Numbered from the stretch's first letter, positions 1 to 7,663 are shown. The stretch is DNA of 7,753 nucleotides from Pseudomonadota bacterium (GCA_023423675.1 JAFAFD010000449.1:1-7753), one strand, 5' to 3'. The notes: generated from the letters alone by a model not told the origin. Numbers and translations are program-made.

Positions 1-1166
1 ATACCCATGATCAGCTGCACGCCGGCCACGTGCGCGTAGTCCACCTGCAGGTTGAAGTCCGAGCGCATGAAGCTGGTGAACGACAGGAACACGAAGGCGA
101 ACGAAGCGATCATGCGCATGTCGAAGCGCGAGGCGTACTTGCCCACGAACGGCGTCATGATCACCGGCAGGATGCCGATCGGCGCCGTTGCCAGGCCCGC
201 CCAGATGGCGGTGTAGCCCATGTCACGCTGCAGCCACTGCGGGATCAGCAGCGACACGCTGAAGAACGCCGCATAGGCCACCACCATCGCCAGCGTACCG
301 GCGCGGAAATTACGGTGACGGAACAGCTTCAGGTCGACGATCGGATCCTTGTCGGTCAGTTCCCAGATCAGGAACACCGCCAGCGCCACCACGGCCACGC
401 AGGCCAGCACCACGATCTTGGTCGAGGAGAACCAGTCTTCGTCGTTGCCCAGGTCGAGCACGAGTTGCAGCGCGCCCACGCCGATCACCAGGGTGATCAG
501 GCCGACGTAGTCCATCTTCGGCTTTTCAATCTGCTCCGGGCGCCCCTTCAACTGGTTGCCCACCACCAGCGCGGCGAAGATGCCCAGCGGCACGTTGATC
601 AGGAAGATCCATTCCCAGCTGTAGTTGTCGGTGATCCAGCCACCAAGGATGGGCCCGCAGATCGGCGCCACCACGGTGATCATCGCCAGCAGCGCCAGCG
701 CCTGCCCTCGCTTCTCGCGTGGGTAGATCGACACCAGCAGCGACTGGGTGATCGGGTACATCGGACCGGCCACGAAGCCCTGCAGCGCACGCGACACCAC
801 CAGCATGCCCATGCTCTGCGCAAGGCCGCACAGCAGCGAGGTGATGACGAAGGCCAGGGTGGCCCAGATGAACAGCTTGCGTTCGCCGAAGCGACGGCTG
901 AGCCAGCCGGTCAGCGGCAGCGCGATGGCCGTGCTGACCGCGAACGAGGTGATGACCCAGGTCGCCTGCTGCGAACTGGCGCCGAGGTTACCGGCGATGG
1001 TCGGCAGCGAGACGTTGGCGATGGTGGTGTCGAGCACCTGCATGAACGAGGCCATCGCCAGGCCGACGGTGCACAGGGCCACGCTGGGCGGCAGGAACCC
1101 GGAGGCCGCACCCGGCGCCGCCGGTGCGCCCGGAGTGCCGGGCGCCGCTGGAGCTTGTGCGGACAT
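1..1166 (-). CDS. emrB: EmrB, DHA2-family (14-TM) MFS multidrug efflux transporter, 3' end outside window
   Basis: Inner-membrane, proton-driven drug exporter, the energised component of the EmrCAB pump. The first 388 codons are present; the family is usually about 510 residues, so about a quarter of the C-terminus lies beyond position 1. The translation opens with a Pro/Ala/Gly-rich cytoplasmic tail (residues 2-22). TM1 follows with the DHA2 hallmark LDTTIANVSLP (45-55). Motif A is GWLSRRFGERK (87-97), TM4 carries SRALQG with Arg126, and the antiporter motif C is APICGPILGG (167-176). More hydrophobic segments continue to the edge. The ATG at 1166 is chosen because GAGGT, overlapping the stop of emrA, sits about 5 bases upstream; the gap to emrA is 7 bases, so translation is probably coupled. 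By similarity to S. maltophilia EmrCAB, substrates would be hydrophobic compounds such as CCCP, tetrachlorosalicylanilide, nalidixic acid and erythromycin. Family assignment is very secure; substrates are inferred. Confidence 0.95.
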   Translation of the reverse strand, partial: MSAQAPAAPGTPGAPAAPGAASGFLPPSVALCTVGLAMASFMQVLDTTIANVSLPTIAGNLGASSQQATWVITSFAVSTAIALPLTGWLSRRFGERKLFIWATLAFVITSLLCGLAQSMGMLVVSRALQGFVAGPMYPITQSLLVSIYPREKRGQALALLAMITVVAPICGPILGGWITDNYSWEWIFLINVPLGIFAALVVGNQLKGRPEQIEKPKMDYVGLITLVIGVGALQLVLDLGNDEDWFSSTKIVVLACVAVVALAVFLIWELTDKDPIVDLKLFRHRNFRAGTLAMVVAYAAFFSVSLLIPQWLQRDMGYTAIWAGLATAPIGILPVIMTPFVGKYASRFDMRMIASFAFVFLSFTSFMRSDFNLQVDYAHVAGVQLIMG

Positions 1167-1173
1167 GTCGACC

Positions 1174-2352
1174 TCAGCCCGCGTTGGCCTGCTGCGGCAG
1201 GTTGCCTTCGATGATCGTGTGGATCACCTCGTCGGCATCATGCAGCTGCTTGGCATAGACATCGGTGTCGAACACCGTGCCCTTGGCGGCGGCGGTCGGC
1301 AGCACTTCACCCTTCTGGTCGCGCAGGCTCACTTCGGCCTTCATCGACAGGCCGCTGCGCAGCGGATGTTCGGCCAGCTGCTTGGCATCGATGGCGATGC
1401 GCACCGGCACGCGCTGCACGATCTTGATCCAGTTGCCGCTGGCGTTCTGCGCCGGCAGCAGCGAGAACGCCGAACCGGTGCCCAGGCCCAGGCTCTGGAT
1501 GCGGCCCTTGTACTTCACGTCACCGGCGTACAGGTCCGACTTCAGCTCCACTTCCTGGCCCAGGCGCATGTGGCGCAGCTGGGTTTCCTTGAAGTTGGCT
1601 TCCACCCACATCTGCTCGGTCGGCACCACGGCCATCAGGGCATTGCCCGGCTGCACGCGCTGGCCAACCTGCACCGAACGACGGGCGACGTAACCGGTGA
1701 CCGGCGCGACGATGCCGGCGCGGGCATTGTTGAGGAAGGCCTGGCGCAGCTGTGCGGCAGCGGCCAGCACGTCCGGCTGGGTGGCGATGACGGTGTCATC
1801 GACCAGCGCGCGGTTGCGCTCGACGGTCTCGCGCGAACCGGCCACGGCGGCTTCGGCGGCGGCCAGCTCGTCGCGGGCGTGGGCCAGTTCTTCGTTGGAG
1901 ATGGCGCCGGTGGCGGCCAGGTCCTTGCGGCGGGCGAAGTCTTCGCGCACGCGCTTCAGGCTCACCTGGCGGGCGTTCAGGTCAGCCTGCGCGCCCTCCA
2001 CGCTGCGGTACAGGCCGCGGGTCTGGCGCACGGTCTTGGCCAAGTTGGCTTCGGCCTGCTGCAGGGCGACGGAGGTGTCGGCCGGGTCCAGCTGCACCAG
2101 CAGCTGGCCGCGCTCGACGCGCATGCCGTCATCGACGTTGATGGCGACCACGGTGCCGGCCACCAGCGGGGTGATCTGCACCTGGTTGCCCTGCACGTAG
2201 GCATCATCGGTTTCTTCGAACCAACGGCCGAACATGAAGTACCACAGCGCCAGTGCGGCAAGCAGCAGCACGACGATGACGAACAGGCCGCGCAGCAGCT
2301 TGCCGCGGCGGTTGGGAGCGGCCGGGGCCGCGGTGTCTTGGGTCTGGCTCAT
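1174..2352 (-). CDS. emrA: EmrA, HlyD-family periplasmic adaptor (membrane fusion protein)
   Basis: A 392-residue adaptor that bridges the EmrB transporter and the outer-membrane channel. It has a short cytoplasmic N-terminus and one membrane anchor (about 19-41, a VIVVLLLAALALWYF stretch). Next comes ETDDAYV (47-53), the typical start of the periplasmic part in EmrA/HlyD proteins. A split lipoyl/biotinyl-like domain follows (first half about 57-95, second half GIVAPVTGYV about 213-240), flanking a long alpha-helical hairpin rich in Ala, Glu and Arg (about 96-210). The beta-barrel region contains MWVEANFKETQL (248-259) and a GSAFSLLPAQNASGNW segment (293-308), both conserved in EmrA. Length matches the family (about 390). 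The start codon is 11 bases downstream of the emrC stop with only a weak AG-rich ribosome site (TGAAGA), so coupling to emrC is likely. The stop TGA is shared with the ribosome site of emrB. Nothing is truncated or shifted. Confidence 0.96.
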   Translation of the reverse strand: MSQTQDTAAPAAPNRRGKLLRGLFVIVVLLLAALALWYFMFGRWFEETDDAYVQGNQVQITPLVAGTVVAINVDDGMRVERGQLLVQLDPADTSVALQQAEANLAKTVRQTRGLYRSVEGAQADLNARQVSLKRVREDFARRKDLAATGAISNEELAHARDELAAAEAAVAGSRETVERNRALVDDTVIATQPDVLAAAAQLRQAFLNNARAGIVAPVTGYVARRSVQVGQRVQPGNALMAVVPTEQMWVEANFKETQLRHMRLGQEVELKSDLYAGDVKYKGRIQSLGLGTGSAFSLLPAQNASGNWIKIVQRVPVRIAIDAKQLAEHPLRSGLSMKAEVSLRDQKGEVLPTAAAKGTVFDTDVYAKQLHDADEVIHTIIEGNLPQQANAG

Positions 2353-2363
2353 GGCGTGGGTCT

Positions 2364-3857
2364 TCAGGAATGCGAGGAATCGGAATGGGAGGCGATCGGT
2401 GCGGCGTCGGCGTCACTGGGCTGGAAACCACCACCCAATGCCTTGCTCAGGCGCACCGAGGTCTGCACCTGCTGCGACTGCAGGCCGGCCAGCTGCTGCT
2501 GCGACTGCAGCAGGATGGACTGCGCGCTGAGCACGTCCAGGTAGCTGCCAATGCCGGCGCGGTAACGCTGCTGGGCCAGGTCGAAGGCCGCGTGGGCGGT
2601 GTCCACCGCCTGCTGCTGTGCCTGCGCCTGCTGGGCCAGCGAACGCACCGCGTTGACCTGGTCGGCCACGTCGCGCAGCGCGTCCAGCACGGACTGGTTG
2701 TAGTTGGCCACCGCCAGGTCGTACTGCGCGTCGGTGTTGTCGAGGTTGGCGCGCAGCTTGCCGCCGTCGAAGATCGGCAGGCTCAGCGCCGGGCCGATGT
2801 AGGCGAAGGTGGAGCTGCTCTTCAGCAGGTCGCCCACGTTCGGGGCGACCACGCCGGCCAGCGCGGTTAGGTTGAAGCTCGGGTAGAACTTGGTCTTGGC
2901 GACTTTGATCTGCTTTTCGGCCGCTTCCACGCGCCAGCGCGCGGCGACGATGTCCGGACGACGGCCGAGCAGTTCGCTGGGCAGCACCCCCGGCAGCTGC
3001 AGGGCCAGCGGGTTCAGCGCCTGCGGGCGTTCGATCGACAGGCCACGGTCCGGGCCCTTGCCGACCAGCGCGGCCAGTGCGGTGCGGGCGGCGTCGATGC
3101 GCTGCTGCGCGGCCAGCAGCTGCTGCTGCGCGGCCGGCACGCGGGCTTCGGCCTGGCGCACCTGCAGGTCGCTGTCGATGCCGGCGCTGCGGCGCTGGCG
3201 GGTCAGCTCCAGCGACTTCTGCGAGCGCGTCAGCTCCTGCTCGGCCACGTCGTTGAGCTGCCAGGCATAGGCCAGTTCGGTGTAGGCCTGGGCAATGCCG
3301 GCGGACAGGTTCAGGCGTGCGGCCTGCGCATCCACGGTGGCCGCGTGGGCGCCGTCAACGGCGGCTTCCCAGGCAGCGCGCTTGCCGCCCCACAGGTCAA
3401 CGCCGTAGCTGAAGTTGAAGGCGACCTGGCTGCTGCCGCCGTAGCGGCCGCCCAGCTCGTCGCCGAGCATGGATTCGGGCAGGCGCAGGCCGGTGTAGCC
3501 ACCGGACACCGACAGGCTGGGCAGGCGCTCGGCACGGCTGGTGCCGACCTGCGACTGGGCCTGGCGCAGGCGCCCATCGGCCGCGTCCAAGCTGGGGTGG
3601 CCGGCCAGGCCTTCACTGATGAGGGCGTCGAGCTGGGGATCGCCCAGCGCCTTCCACCAGTCCTGGGCCGGGAAGCCAGTGGCGCTCAGGTCGCTGTCGG
3701 CCAGCGTGCGCTCGCTGTGCAGGCTGTCCACGTCGAGCACGTGGCCCTGCGGGTTCAGGCCACGGCTGCTGGCGCAGGCGGCCAGGGCCAGGGCCAGCGC
3801 TGAAACCAGCAGCGCGCGCCCGGACCGGCGGAGAGTGGGATGCGGGATCGGGTTCAT
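2364..3857 (-). CDS. emrC: EmrC, TolC/NodT-type outer-membrane efflux lipoprotein
   Basis: A 497-residue outer-membrane channel of the RND/MFS NodT family. A basic N-region and hydrophobic core are followed by the lipobox LAAC, with Cys28 as the predicted lipidated residue, so the mature protein should be anchored in the outer membrane. Two OEP repeats are visible. The first opens with QDWWKALGDPQLDALI (65-80) and has a beta-barrel strand near YGVDLWGGKR (151-160). The second contains the family signature LGRRPD (297-302), a TKFYPSF strand start (322-328), GIGSYLDVL (435-443) and the terminal VRLSKALGGGF (468-478). Long Gln/Ala-rich helices between these form the periplasmic tunnel. The ATG overlaps the emrR stop as ATGA and there is no good Shine-Dalgarno, which points to translational coupling. 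Escherichia coli EmrAB borrows TolC from elsewhere; here the outer-membrane partner is built into the operon, as in S. maltophilia emrRCAB. Confidence 0.95.
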   Translation of the reverse strand: MNPIPHPTLRRSGRALLVSALALALAACASSRGLNPQGHVLDVDSLHSERTLADSDLSATGFPAQDWWKALGDPQLDALISEGLAGHPSLDAADGRLRQAQSQVGTSRAERLPSLSVSGGYTGLRLPESMLGDELGGRYGGSSQVAFNFSYGVDLWGGKRAAWEAAVDGAHAATVDAQAARLNLSAGIAQAYTELAYAWQLNDVAEQELTRSQKSLELTRQRRSAGIDSDLQVRQAEARVPAAQQQLLAAQQRIDAARTALAALVGKGPDRGLSIERPQALNPLALQLPGVLPSELLGRRPDIVAARWRVEAAEKQIKVAKTKFYPSFNLTALAGVVAPNVGDLLKSSSTFAYIGPALSLPIFDGGKLRANLDNTDAQYDLAVANYNQSVLDALRDVADQVNAVRSLAQQAQAQQQAVDTAHAAFDLAQQRYRAGIGSYLDVLSAQSILLQSQQQLAGLQSQQVQTSVRLSKALGGGFQPSDADAAPIASHSDSSHS

Positions 3858-4297
3858 GGGGTCGTCAGGGAATCGCGGATTCGGGTCAGGAGGGACAGCA
3901 GCAGCGTGCGTTCGTCGGCGGACAGGTCGCGCAGGGCGAAGTCCATCACCGCGTCGCCGCGCTTCTGCAGCCGCGCCCAGAGGGCACGGCCTTCATCGGT
4001 CAGAACGATCTGCAGGGCCCGCCGGTCCTGGCTGTGCGGCTCGCGGCGCACGCAGCCCAGGGCTTCCAGCTTGTCCAGCAGGCGGGTCACCGCGCTGGGC
4101 ACCTGGTCGATGGCCTGGGCCAGTTCGTTGGCGGTGCACGGGGCCATGCGGGCCAGCAGCTTCAGGCCGATGTAATGGGTGAAGCCGATGCCGAGGTCTT
4201 CTTCGGCCATGGACGCATCGAGCTGGCGGACCAGGCCGTCGCGCACCTGGCGCAGCAGCAGGCCGAAGCTAGGGGGGTTGGAGGACGGACAGATCAT
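3854..4297 (-). CDS. emrR: EmrR, MarR-family repressor of the efflux operon
   Basis: A 147-residue winged helix-turn-helix regulator of the MarR/MprA type, usually a dimer that represses its own operon and releases DNA on binding hydrophobic ligands. Helices for dimerisation lie at both ends (about 10-35 and 118-143). The DNA-binding core is TANELAQAIDQVPSAVTRLL (55-74), and the recognition helix is followed by the wing with the conserved DRR (91-93) and LTDEG (99-103). Three cysteines (4, 54, 82) are present; no redox role can be claimed. The open frame extends far upstream, but only the ATG at 4297 starts a MarR-sized protein. Its ribosome site is weak, the best being GGAAG 13 bases upstream, so the exact start is less sure than the gene. 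It is first in the operon, and palindromes lie directly upstream where a repressor should act. Confidence 0.93.
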   Translation of the reverse strand: MICPSSNPPSFGLLLRQVRDGLVRQLDASMAEEDLGIGFTHYIGLKLLARMAPCTANELAQAIDQVPSAVTRLLDKLEALGCVRREPHSQDRRALQIVLTDEGRALWARLQKRGDAVMDFALRDLSADERTLLLSLLTRIRDSLTTP

Positions 4298-4321
4298 GGG
4301 GGAGCATTTTCTTCCAAAAAA

Positions 4322-4343
4322 AATATTTCTCAATGGAAATATT
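4322..4343. promoter_or_regulatory. Perfect inverted repeat, candidate EmrR operator
   Basis: The sequence shows AATATTTC (4322-4329) and its exact reverse complement GAAATATT (4336-4343), separated by 6 bases. The 22-bp symmetry and AT-rich half-sites suit a MarR-dimer operator. It lies 25-46 bases upstream of the emrR start codon, about where an emrR transcript would begin. An A8 run (4316-4323) abuts the left arm. The binding protein is inferred, not shown. Confidence 0.55.
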
Positions 4344-4359
4344 CGATCTGGCATCGAAT
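4341..4359. promoter_or_regulatory. Second perfect inverted repeat overlapping the first
   Basis: ATTCGAT (4341-4347) and ATCGAAT (4353-4359) are exact inverted copies around a 5-base spacer (CTGGC). This 19-bp palindrome shares its first three bases with the right arm of the 4322-4343 palindrome and covers the proposed emrR -10 box. It could be a second EmrR site, or a site for the AraC-family or another regulator. Which protein binds is unknown. Confidence 0.45.
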
Positions 4360-4369
4360 GCTGTGTTGC
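4341..4369 (-). promoter_or_regulatory. Possible emrRCAB promoter
   Basis: Reading the minus strand, GCAACA (4369-4364) and TCGAAT (4346-4341) are 17 bases apart and resemble weak -35 and -10 boxes (3/6 and 4/6 matches). GAATAT (4344-4339) is an alternative -10. Transcription would begin near 4334, inside the 4322-4343 palindrome, so binding there would block initiation. The boxes are poor matches; the placement rests mainly on geometry. Confidence 0.3.
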
Positions 4370-4375
4370 AGCAAC
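4365..4375. promoter_or_regulatory. Short perfect palindrome GTTGC-A-GCAAC
   Basis: An 11-base perfect palindrome lies 5 bases beyond the second inverted repeat, over the proposed -35 region for emrR. It may be part of the same operator cluster. Short palindromes of this size arise by chance often, so confidence is low. Confidence 0.3.
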
Positions 4376-4428
4376 GGGCTCGATCAGTGAAGGCGCTACC
4401 TTAATGGCCCCCGGAACTGGCCCGGTAG

Positions 4429-4434
4429 TACAAT
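4429..4434 (+). promoter_or_regulatory. -10 box TACAAT for the AraC-family gene
   Basis: TACAAT matches the sigma70 -10 consensus at 5 of 6 positions. No good -35 lies 16-18 bases upstream, so an activator may be needed. The expected start of transcription is near 4441, one base before the ATG at 4442. That gives either a leaderless message from 4442 or a leader of about 82 bases for the start at 4523. Confidence 0.45.
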
Positions 4435-4522
4435 CCAGCCAATGAATGTCACATTCCAGCCACCCCCGCCGGTCATGACGGCAGGTGAACCCGGCCCGCC
4501 CACCCTGCTCCGCGAGGTGGCC

Positions 4523-5350
4523 ATGGACTGGTTCGAGCGCAATGACGGCCCGCCGGTCATCGGTTTCCGCTTCGACAGCCCGCAGGGCCTGGCCCGCGAA
4601 GTGGACTGGCACCATCACGCCCGCGCCCAGCTGATCTACGTCGAACGCGGCCTGCTGACTACCCGCACCTCGCACGGCACCTGGTCGCTGGCACCGGGCT
4701 CGGCCGGCTGGATGCCGCCGCTGGAACCGCACACGGTCAGCCTGGATGGCCCGATGCGTGGCTGGGGCATGGCCCTGGCCGCGCCGGCCTGCGCCGAGCT
4801 GCCCTCCGACCCCTGCGTGCTGGGCCTGTCCAAGCTGGCCCAGGCGGTGGCCGAGCGCATCTGCGAATGGCCGCTGGACTACGTGCTCAGCGACGACCGC
4901 GAGCACATCCTCAGCGTCATGCGCGACGAGATCCGTACCGCGCCGCGCCAGCGCATGCACCTGCCGATGCCGCGCGACCGCCGCCTGCTGAAGATCGCCT
5001 CGCAGCTGCTGGCCGAGCCCTCCGACGAGCGCAGCCTGGCCGAATGGGCGCACTGGGCCGGCCTGTCGCCGCGCAGCCTGACCCGCCACTTCCGCGACGA
5101 GACCACCCTCAGCTTCGCCCAGTGGCGGCAGCAGGCCCGCTTGGCCGAGGCCCTGCGCCAGCTCAGCGAGGGTCGCAGCGTGGCCGATATCGCCCACGCA
5201 CTGGGCTTCAGCAGCGCCAGCGCCTTCGTCACCGTGTTCCGCCGCCACTTCGGCCTGCCGCCCGGGCGCTACCTGGCGCGGGTCGGCCATGGCCTGGAAC
5301 CGGGGCTGGATCCCGCACGTGGCTTGGCATCCCCCGCCGCATCCGGATAA
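4523..5350 (+). CDS. AraC-family transcriptional regulator with N-terminal cupin-like sensor domain
   Basis: Predicted DNA-binding regulator of 275 residues. The N-terminal half looks like the cupin-like effector domain of AraC proteins, with WHHHARAQLIYVERG (29-43) followed by a PG..WMPPLEPHTV segment. The C-terminal half has two helix-turn-helix motifs: SLAEWAHWAGLSPRSLTRHF (172-191) and, at about 219-251, VADIAHALGFSSASAFVTVF followed by RRHFGLPPGRYL, an almost textbook AraC signature. I prefer the ATG at 4523 because GAGGTGG sits about 2-8 bases upstream and the protein then starts the usual distance before the cupin. ATGs at 4475 and 4442 are in frame and would add 16 or 27 Pro-rich residues, but lack a ribosome site. 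The gene is divergent from emrR, so it could act on the shared region, but its target and ligand cannot be read from sequence. No terminator follows it. Confidence 0.88.
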   Translation: MDWFERNDGPPVIGFRFDSPQGLAREVDWHHHARAQLIYVERGLLTTRTSHGTWSLAPGSAGWMPPLEPHTVSLDGPMRGWGMALAAPACAELPSDPCVLGLSKLAQAVAERICEWPLDYVLSDDREHILSVMRDEIRTAPRQRMHLPMPRDRRLLKIASQLLAEPSDERSLAEWAHWAGLSPRSLTRHFRDETTLSFAQWRQQARLAEALRQLSEGRSVADIAHALGFSSASAFVTVFRRHFGLPPGRYLARVGHGLEPGLDPARGLASPAASG

Positions 5351-5351
5351 T
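5324..5351 (+). promoter_or_regulatory. Sigma70-like promoter for parC inside the AraC gene's 3' end
   Basis: TTGGCA (5324-5329) and GATAAT (5346-5351) each match consensus at 5 of 6 positions and are 16 bases apart, within the accepted spacing. Transcription would begin near 5358, giving a leader of about 50 bases before the parC ATG. The boxes lie in the last codons and stop codon of the AraC gene, so parC probably has its own promoter despite the 59-base gap. Confidence 0.6.
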
Positions 5352-5409
5352 CAGTGCATTGAGAGCGCCGACCGCCGTCTTCGCCTCCCGACATAGGTAA
5401 CAACGCCGC

Positions 5410-7653
5410 ATGACCGAACCTGCCCGCCCCGTTTTCCACGGTTTCGAACAACTGCCGCTGCGCGAGTACGCCGAACGCGCCTACCTCGACTATTCGATGT
5501 ACGTGGTGCTCGACCGTGCCCTGCCGTTCATCGGCGACGGCCTGAAGCCGGTGCAGCGCCGCATCATCTATTCGATGAGCGAGCTGGGCCTGAATGCCGC
5601 GTCCAAGCCGAAGAAGTCCGCGCGCACCGTCGGTGACGTGATCGGTAAGTACCACCCGCATGGCGACAGCGCGTGCTACGAAGCGCTGGTGCTGATGGCC
5701 CAGCCGTTCTCCTACCGCTACCCGTTGATCGAGGGCCAGGGCAACTTCGGCTCCAGCGACGACCCGAAGTCGTTCGCGGCGATGCGCTACACCGAATCCA
5801 AGCTGACCCCGATTGCCGAAGTGCTGCTGGGCGAGCTCGGCCAGGGCACCACCGACTGGGCGCCGAACTTCGACGGCACCCTGCAGGAACCGACCTGGAT
5901 GCCGGCGCGCCTGCCGCACCTGCTGCTGAACGGCACCACCGGCATCGCCGTGGGCATGGCCACCGACGTGCCGCCGCACAACCTCAACGAGATCGTCAGC
6001 GCGCTGCTGCACCTGCTGGACGATCCCGATGCCAGCGTGCGCGACCTGTGCGAGCACGTGAAGGGCCCGGACTATCCGTCGACCGCCGAGATCATCACCC
6101 CGGCCAACGACCTGCGCACGATGTACGAGACCGGCAACGGCAGCGTGCGTGCGCGTGCGACCTTCACCAAGGAAGCGAACAACGTGGTGGTCACCGCGCT
6201 GCCGTTCCAGGTGTCGCCGTCGAAGGTGATCGAGCAGATTGCCGCGCAGATGCGCGCCAAGAAGCTGCCGTGGCTGGAAGACGTGCGCGATGAATCCGAC
6301 CACGCCAACCCGGTGCGCGTGGTGCTGGTGCCGCGCTCCAACCGCGTCGACGCCGACCAGCTGATGGGCCACCTGTTCGCGACCACGGACATGGAGCGCA
6401 GCTACCGCGTCAACCTCAACGTGATCGGGCTGGACGGCCGTCCGCAGGTAAAGAACCTGAAGATGCTGCTCAGCGAATGGCTGGCGTTCCGCGGCACCAC
6501 CGTCACCCGCCGCCTGCAGCACCGCCTGCAGAAGGTCGAGCGCCGCCTGCACCTGTTGGAAGGCCTGCTGGTGGCCTTCCTCAACCTGGACGAGGTGATC
6601 CACATCATCCGTACCGAGGACGAACCGAAGGCAGCGCTGATCGCGCGCTTCGGCCTGTCCGAAGACCAGGCTGACTACATCCTGGAAACCAAGCTGAAGC
6701 AGCTGGCCCGCCTGGAAGAGATGAAGATCCGCGGCGAGCAGGACGAGCTGGCCAAGGAGCGCGAGAAGATCCTCGGCATCCTCGACAGCAAGGCCAAGCT
6801 GAAGAAGCTGATCCGCGACGAACTGACCGCCGACGCCAAGAAGTTCGGCGACGCCCGCCGTTCGCCGCTGGTGCAGCGCCAGGCCGCGCAGGCCATCGAC
6901 GAGACCGAGCTGGTGCCGAGCGAGCCGATGACCGTCGTGCTGTCGGAGAAGGGCTGGATCCGCGCGGCCAAGGGCCACGACATCGATGCCGCCACCCTCT
7001 CCTACCGCGATGGTGATGCCCTGCAGGGTTCGGTGCGCGCGCGCAGCACCCAGCAGGTCGCCTTCCTGGACAGCGAAGGCCGCGCCTACTCGACGCCGGT
7101 GCATACCCTGCCCTCGGCGCGTGGCAACGGTGAACCGCTGACCGGCCGCTTCTCGCCGGCACCGGGCACCAGCTTCGTGACCTTGGCCAGCGCCGAGCCG
7201 GATGCCCGCTTCGTGCTGGCCTCCAGCCACGGCTACGGCTTCGTCACCCGCTTCGAGAACCTGATCGGCCGCAACAAGGCCGGCAAGGCGATGCTGAACC
7301 TGTCGTCCGGTTCCTCGGTGCTGACCCCGTCGGCCGTGGCCAACGTGGCCACCGACCGCATCGTGGCGGTGACCAGCTCGGGCAACCTGCTTGCGATCGC
7401 CGCCAACGACCTGCCGGAACTGGACAAGGGCAAGGGCAACAAGATCATCGAGATCCCCAAGGCCAAGCTCGCCACCGAGCGGGTGGTGGCGATCGTGGCG
7501 ATCAGCCCGGGCCAGACCCTGCAGGTGCGCAGCGGCCAGCGCACGATGGGCCTGAAGTTCAACGAGCTCGACGCCTACCTCGGCGCCCGCGCCACCCGCG
7601 GCCACCTGCTGCCGCGTGGTTGGCAGAAGGTGGAAGGATTGTCGGTGGAATGA
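5410..7653 (+). CDS. parC: DNA topoisomerase IV subunit A (ParC)
   Basis: Breakage-reunion subunit of topoisomerase IV; with ParE (not in this window) it unlinks daughter chromosomes and relaxes supercoils. The 747 residues match the usual length (E. coli about 752). The winged-helix/tower region contains [15 protein letters not shown] (42-56), the quinolone pocket [10 protein letters not shown] (82-91), the catalytic AMRYTES with Tyr127 as the DNA-attacking residue and Arg126 beside it, then [18 protein letters not shown] long charged coiled-coil follows (about 420-480), then a C-terminal beta-pinwheel with GyrA-box-like repeats, the last including [12 protein letters not shown] (710-721). 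Ser87 and Glu91 correspond to E. coli Ser80 and Glu84, so the common fluoroquinolone-resistance changes are absent. SACYE separates it from GyrA, which usually reads SAVYD here. The start has AGGTAA about 10 bases upstream. Confidence 0.98.
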   Translation: MTEPARPVFHGFEQLPLREYAERAYLDYSMYVVLDRALPFIGDGLKPVQRRIIYSMSELGLNAASKPKKSARTVGDVIGKYHPHGDSACYEALVLMAQPFSYRYPLIEGQGNFGSSDDPKSFAAMRYTESKLTPIAEVLLGELGQGTTDWAPNFDGTLQEPTWMPARLPHLLLNGTTGIAVGMATDVPPHNLNEIVSALLHLLDDPDASVRDLCEHVKGPDYPSTAEIITPANDLRTMYETGNGSVRARATFTKEANNVVVTALPFQVSPSKVIEQIAAQMRAKKLPWLEDVRDESDHANPVRVVLVPRSNRVDADQLMGHLFATTDMERSYRVNLNVIGLDGRPQVKNLKMLLSEWLAFRGTTVTRRLQHRLQKVERRLHLLEGLLVAFLNLDEVIHIIRTEDEPKAALIARFGLSEDQADYILETKLKQLARLEEMKIRGEQDELAKEREKILGILDSKAKLKKLIRDELTADAKKFGDARRSPLVQRQAAQAIDETELVPSEPMTVVLSEKGWIRAAKGHDIDAATLSYRDGDALQGSVRARSTQQVAFLDSEGRAYSTPVHTLPSARGNGEPLTGRFSPAPGTSFVTLASAEPDARFVLASSHGYGFVTRFENLIGRNKAGKAMLNLSSGSSVLTPSAVANVATDRIVAVTSSGNLLAIAANDLPELDKGKGNKIIEIPKAKLATERVVAIVAISPGQTLQVRSGQRTMGLKFNELDAYLGARATRGHLLPRGWQKVEGLSVE

Positions 7654-7663
7654 CGGGGAACGG

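Noticed and set aside
30..2544. Long plus-strand open frames opposite emrB and emrA
   Set aside because: They have His/Arg/Gln- or Ala-rich composition without motifs, while the minus strand encodes unmistakable EmrB and EmrA. They are shadows.
4396..4428. Inverted CTACC/GGTAG and direct TGGCCC repeats upstream of the AraC gene
   Set aside because: The arms are only 5-6 bases with a long spacer in GC-rich DNA; expected by chance, so not listed as operators.
4298..5290. Upstream extension of the emrR frame to a 478-residue protein
   Set aside because: The extra 331 residues are antisense to the AraC gene and low complexity; MarR proteins are about 140-150 residues, fitting the start at 4297.
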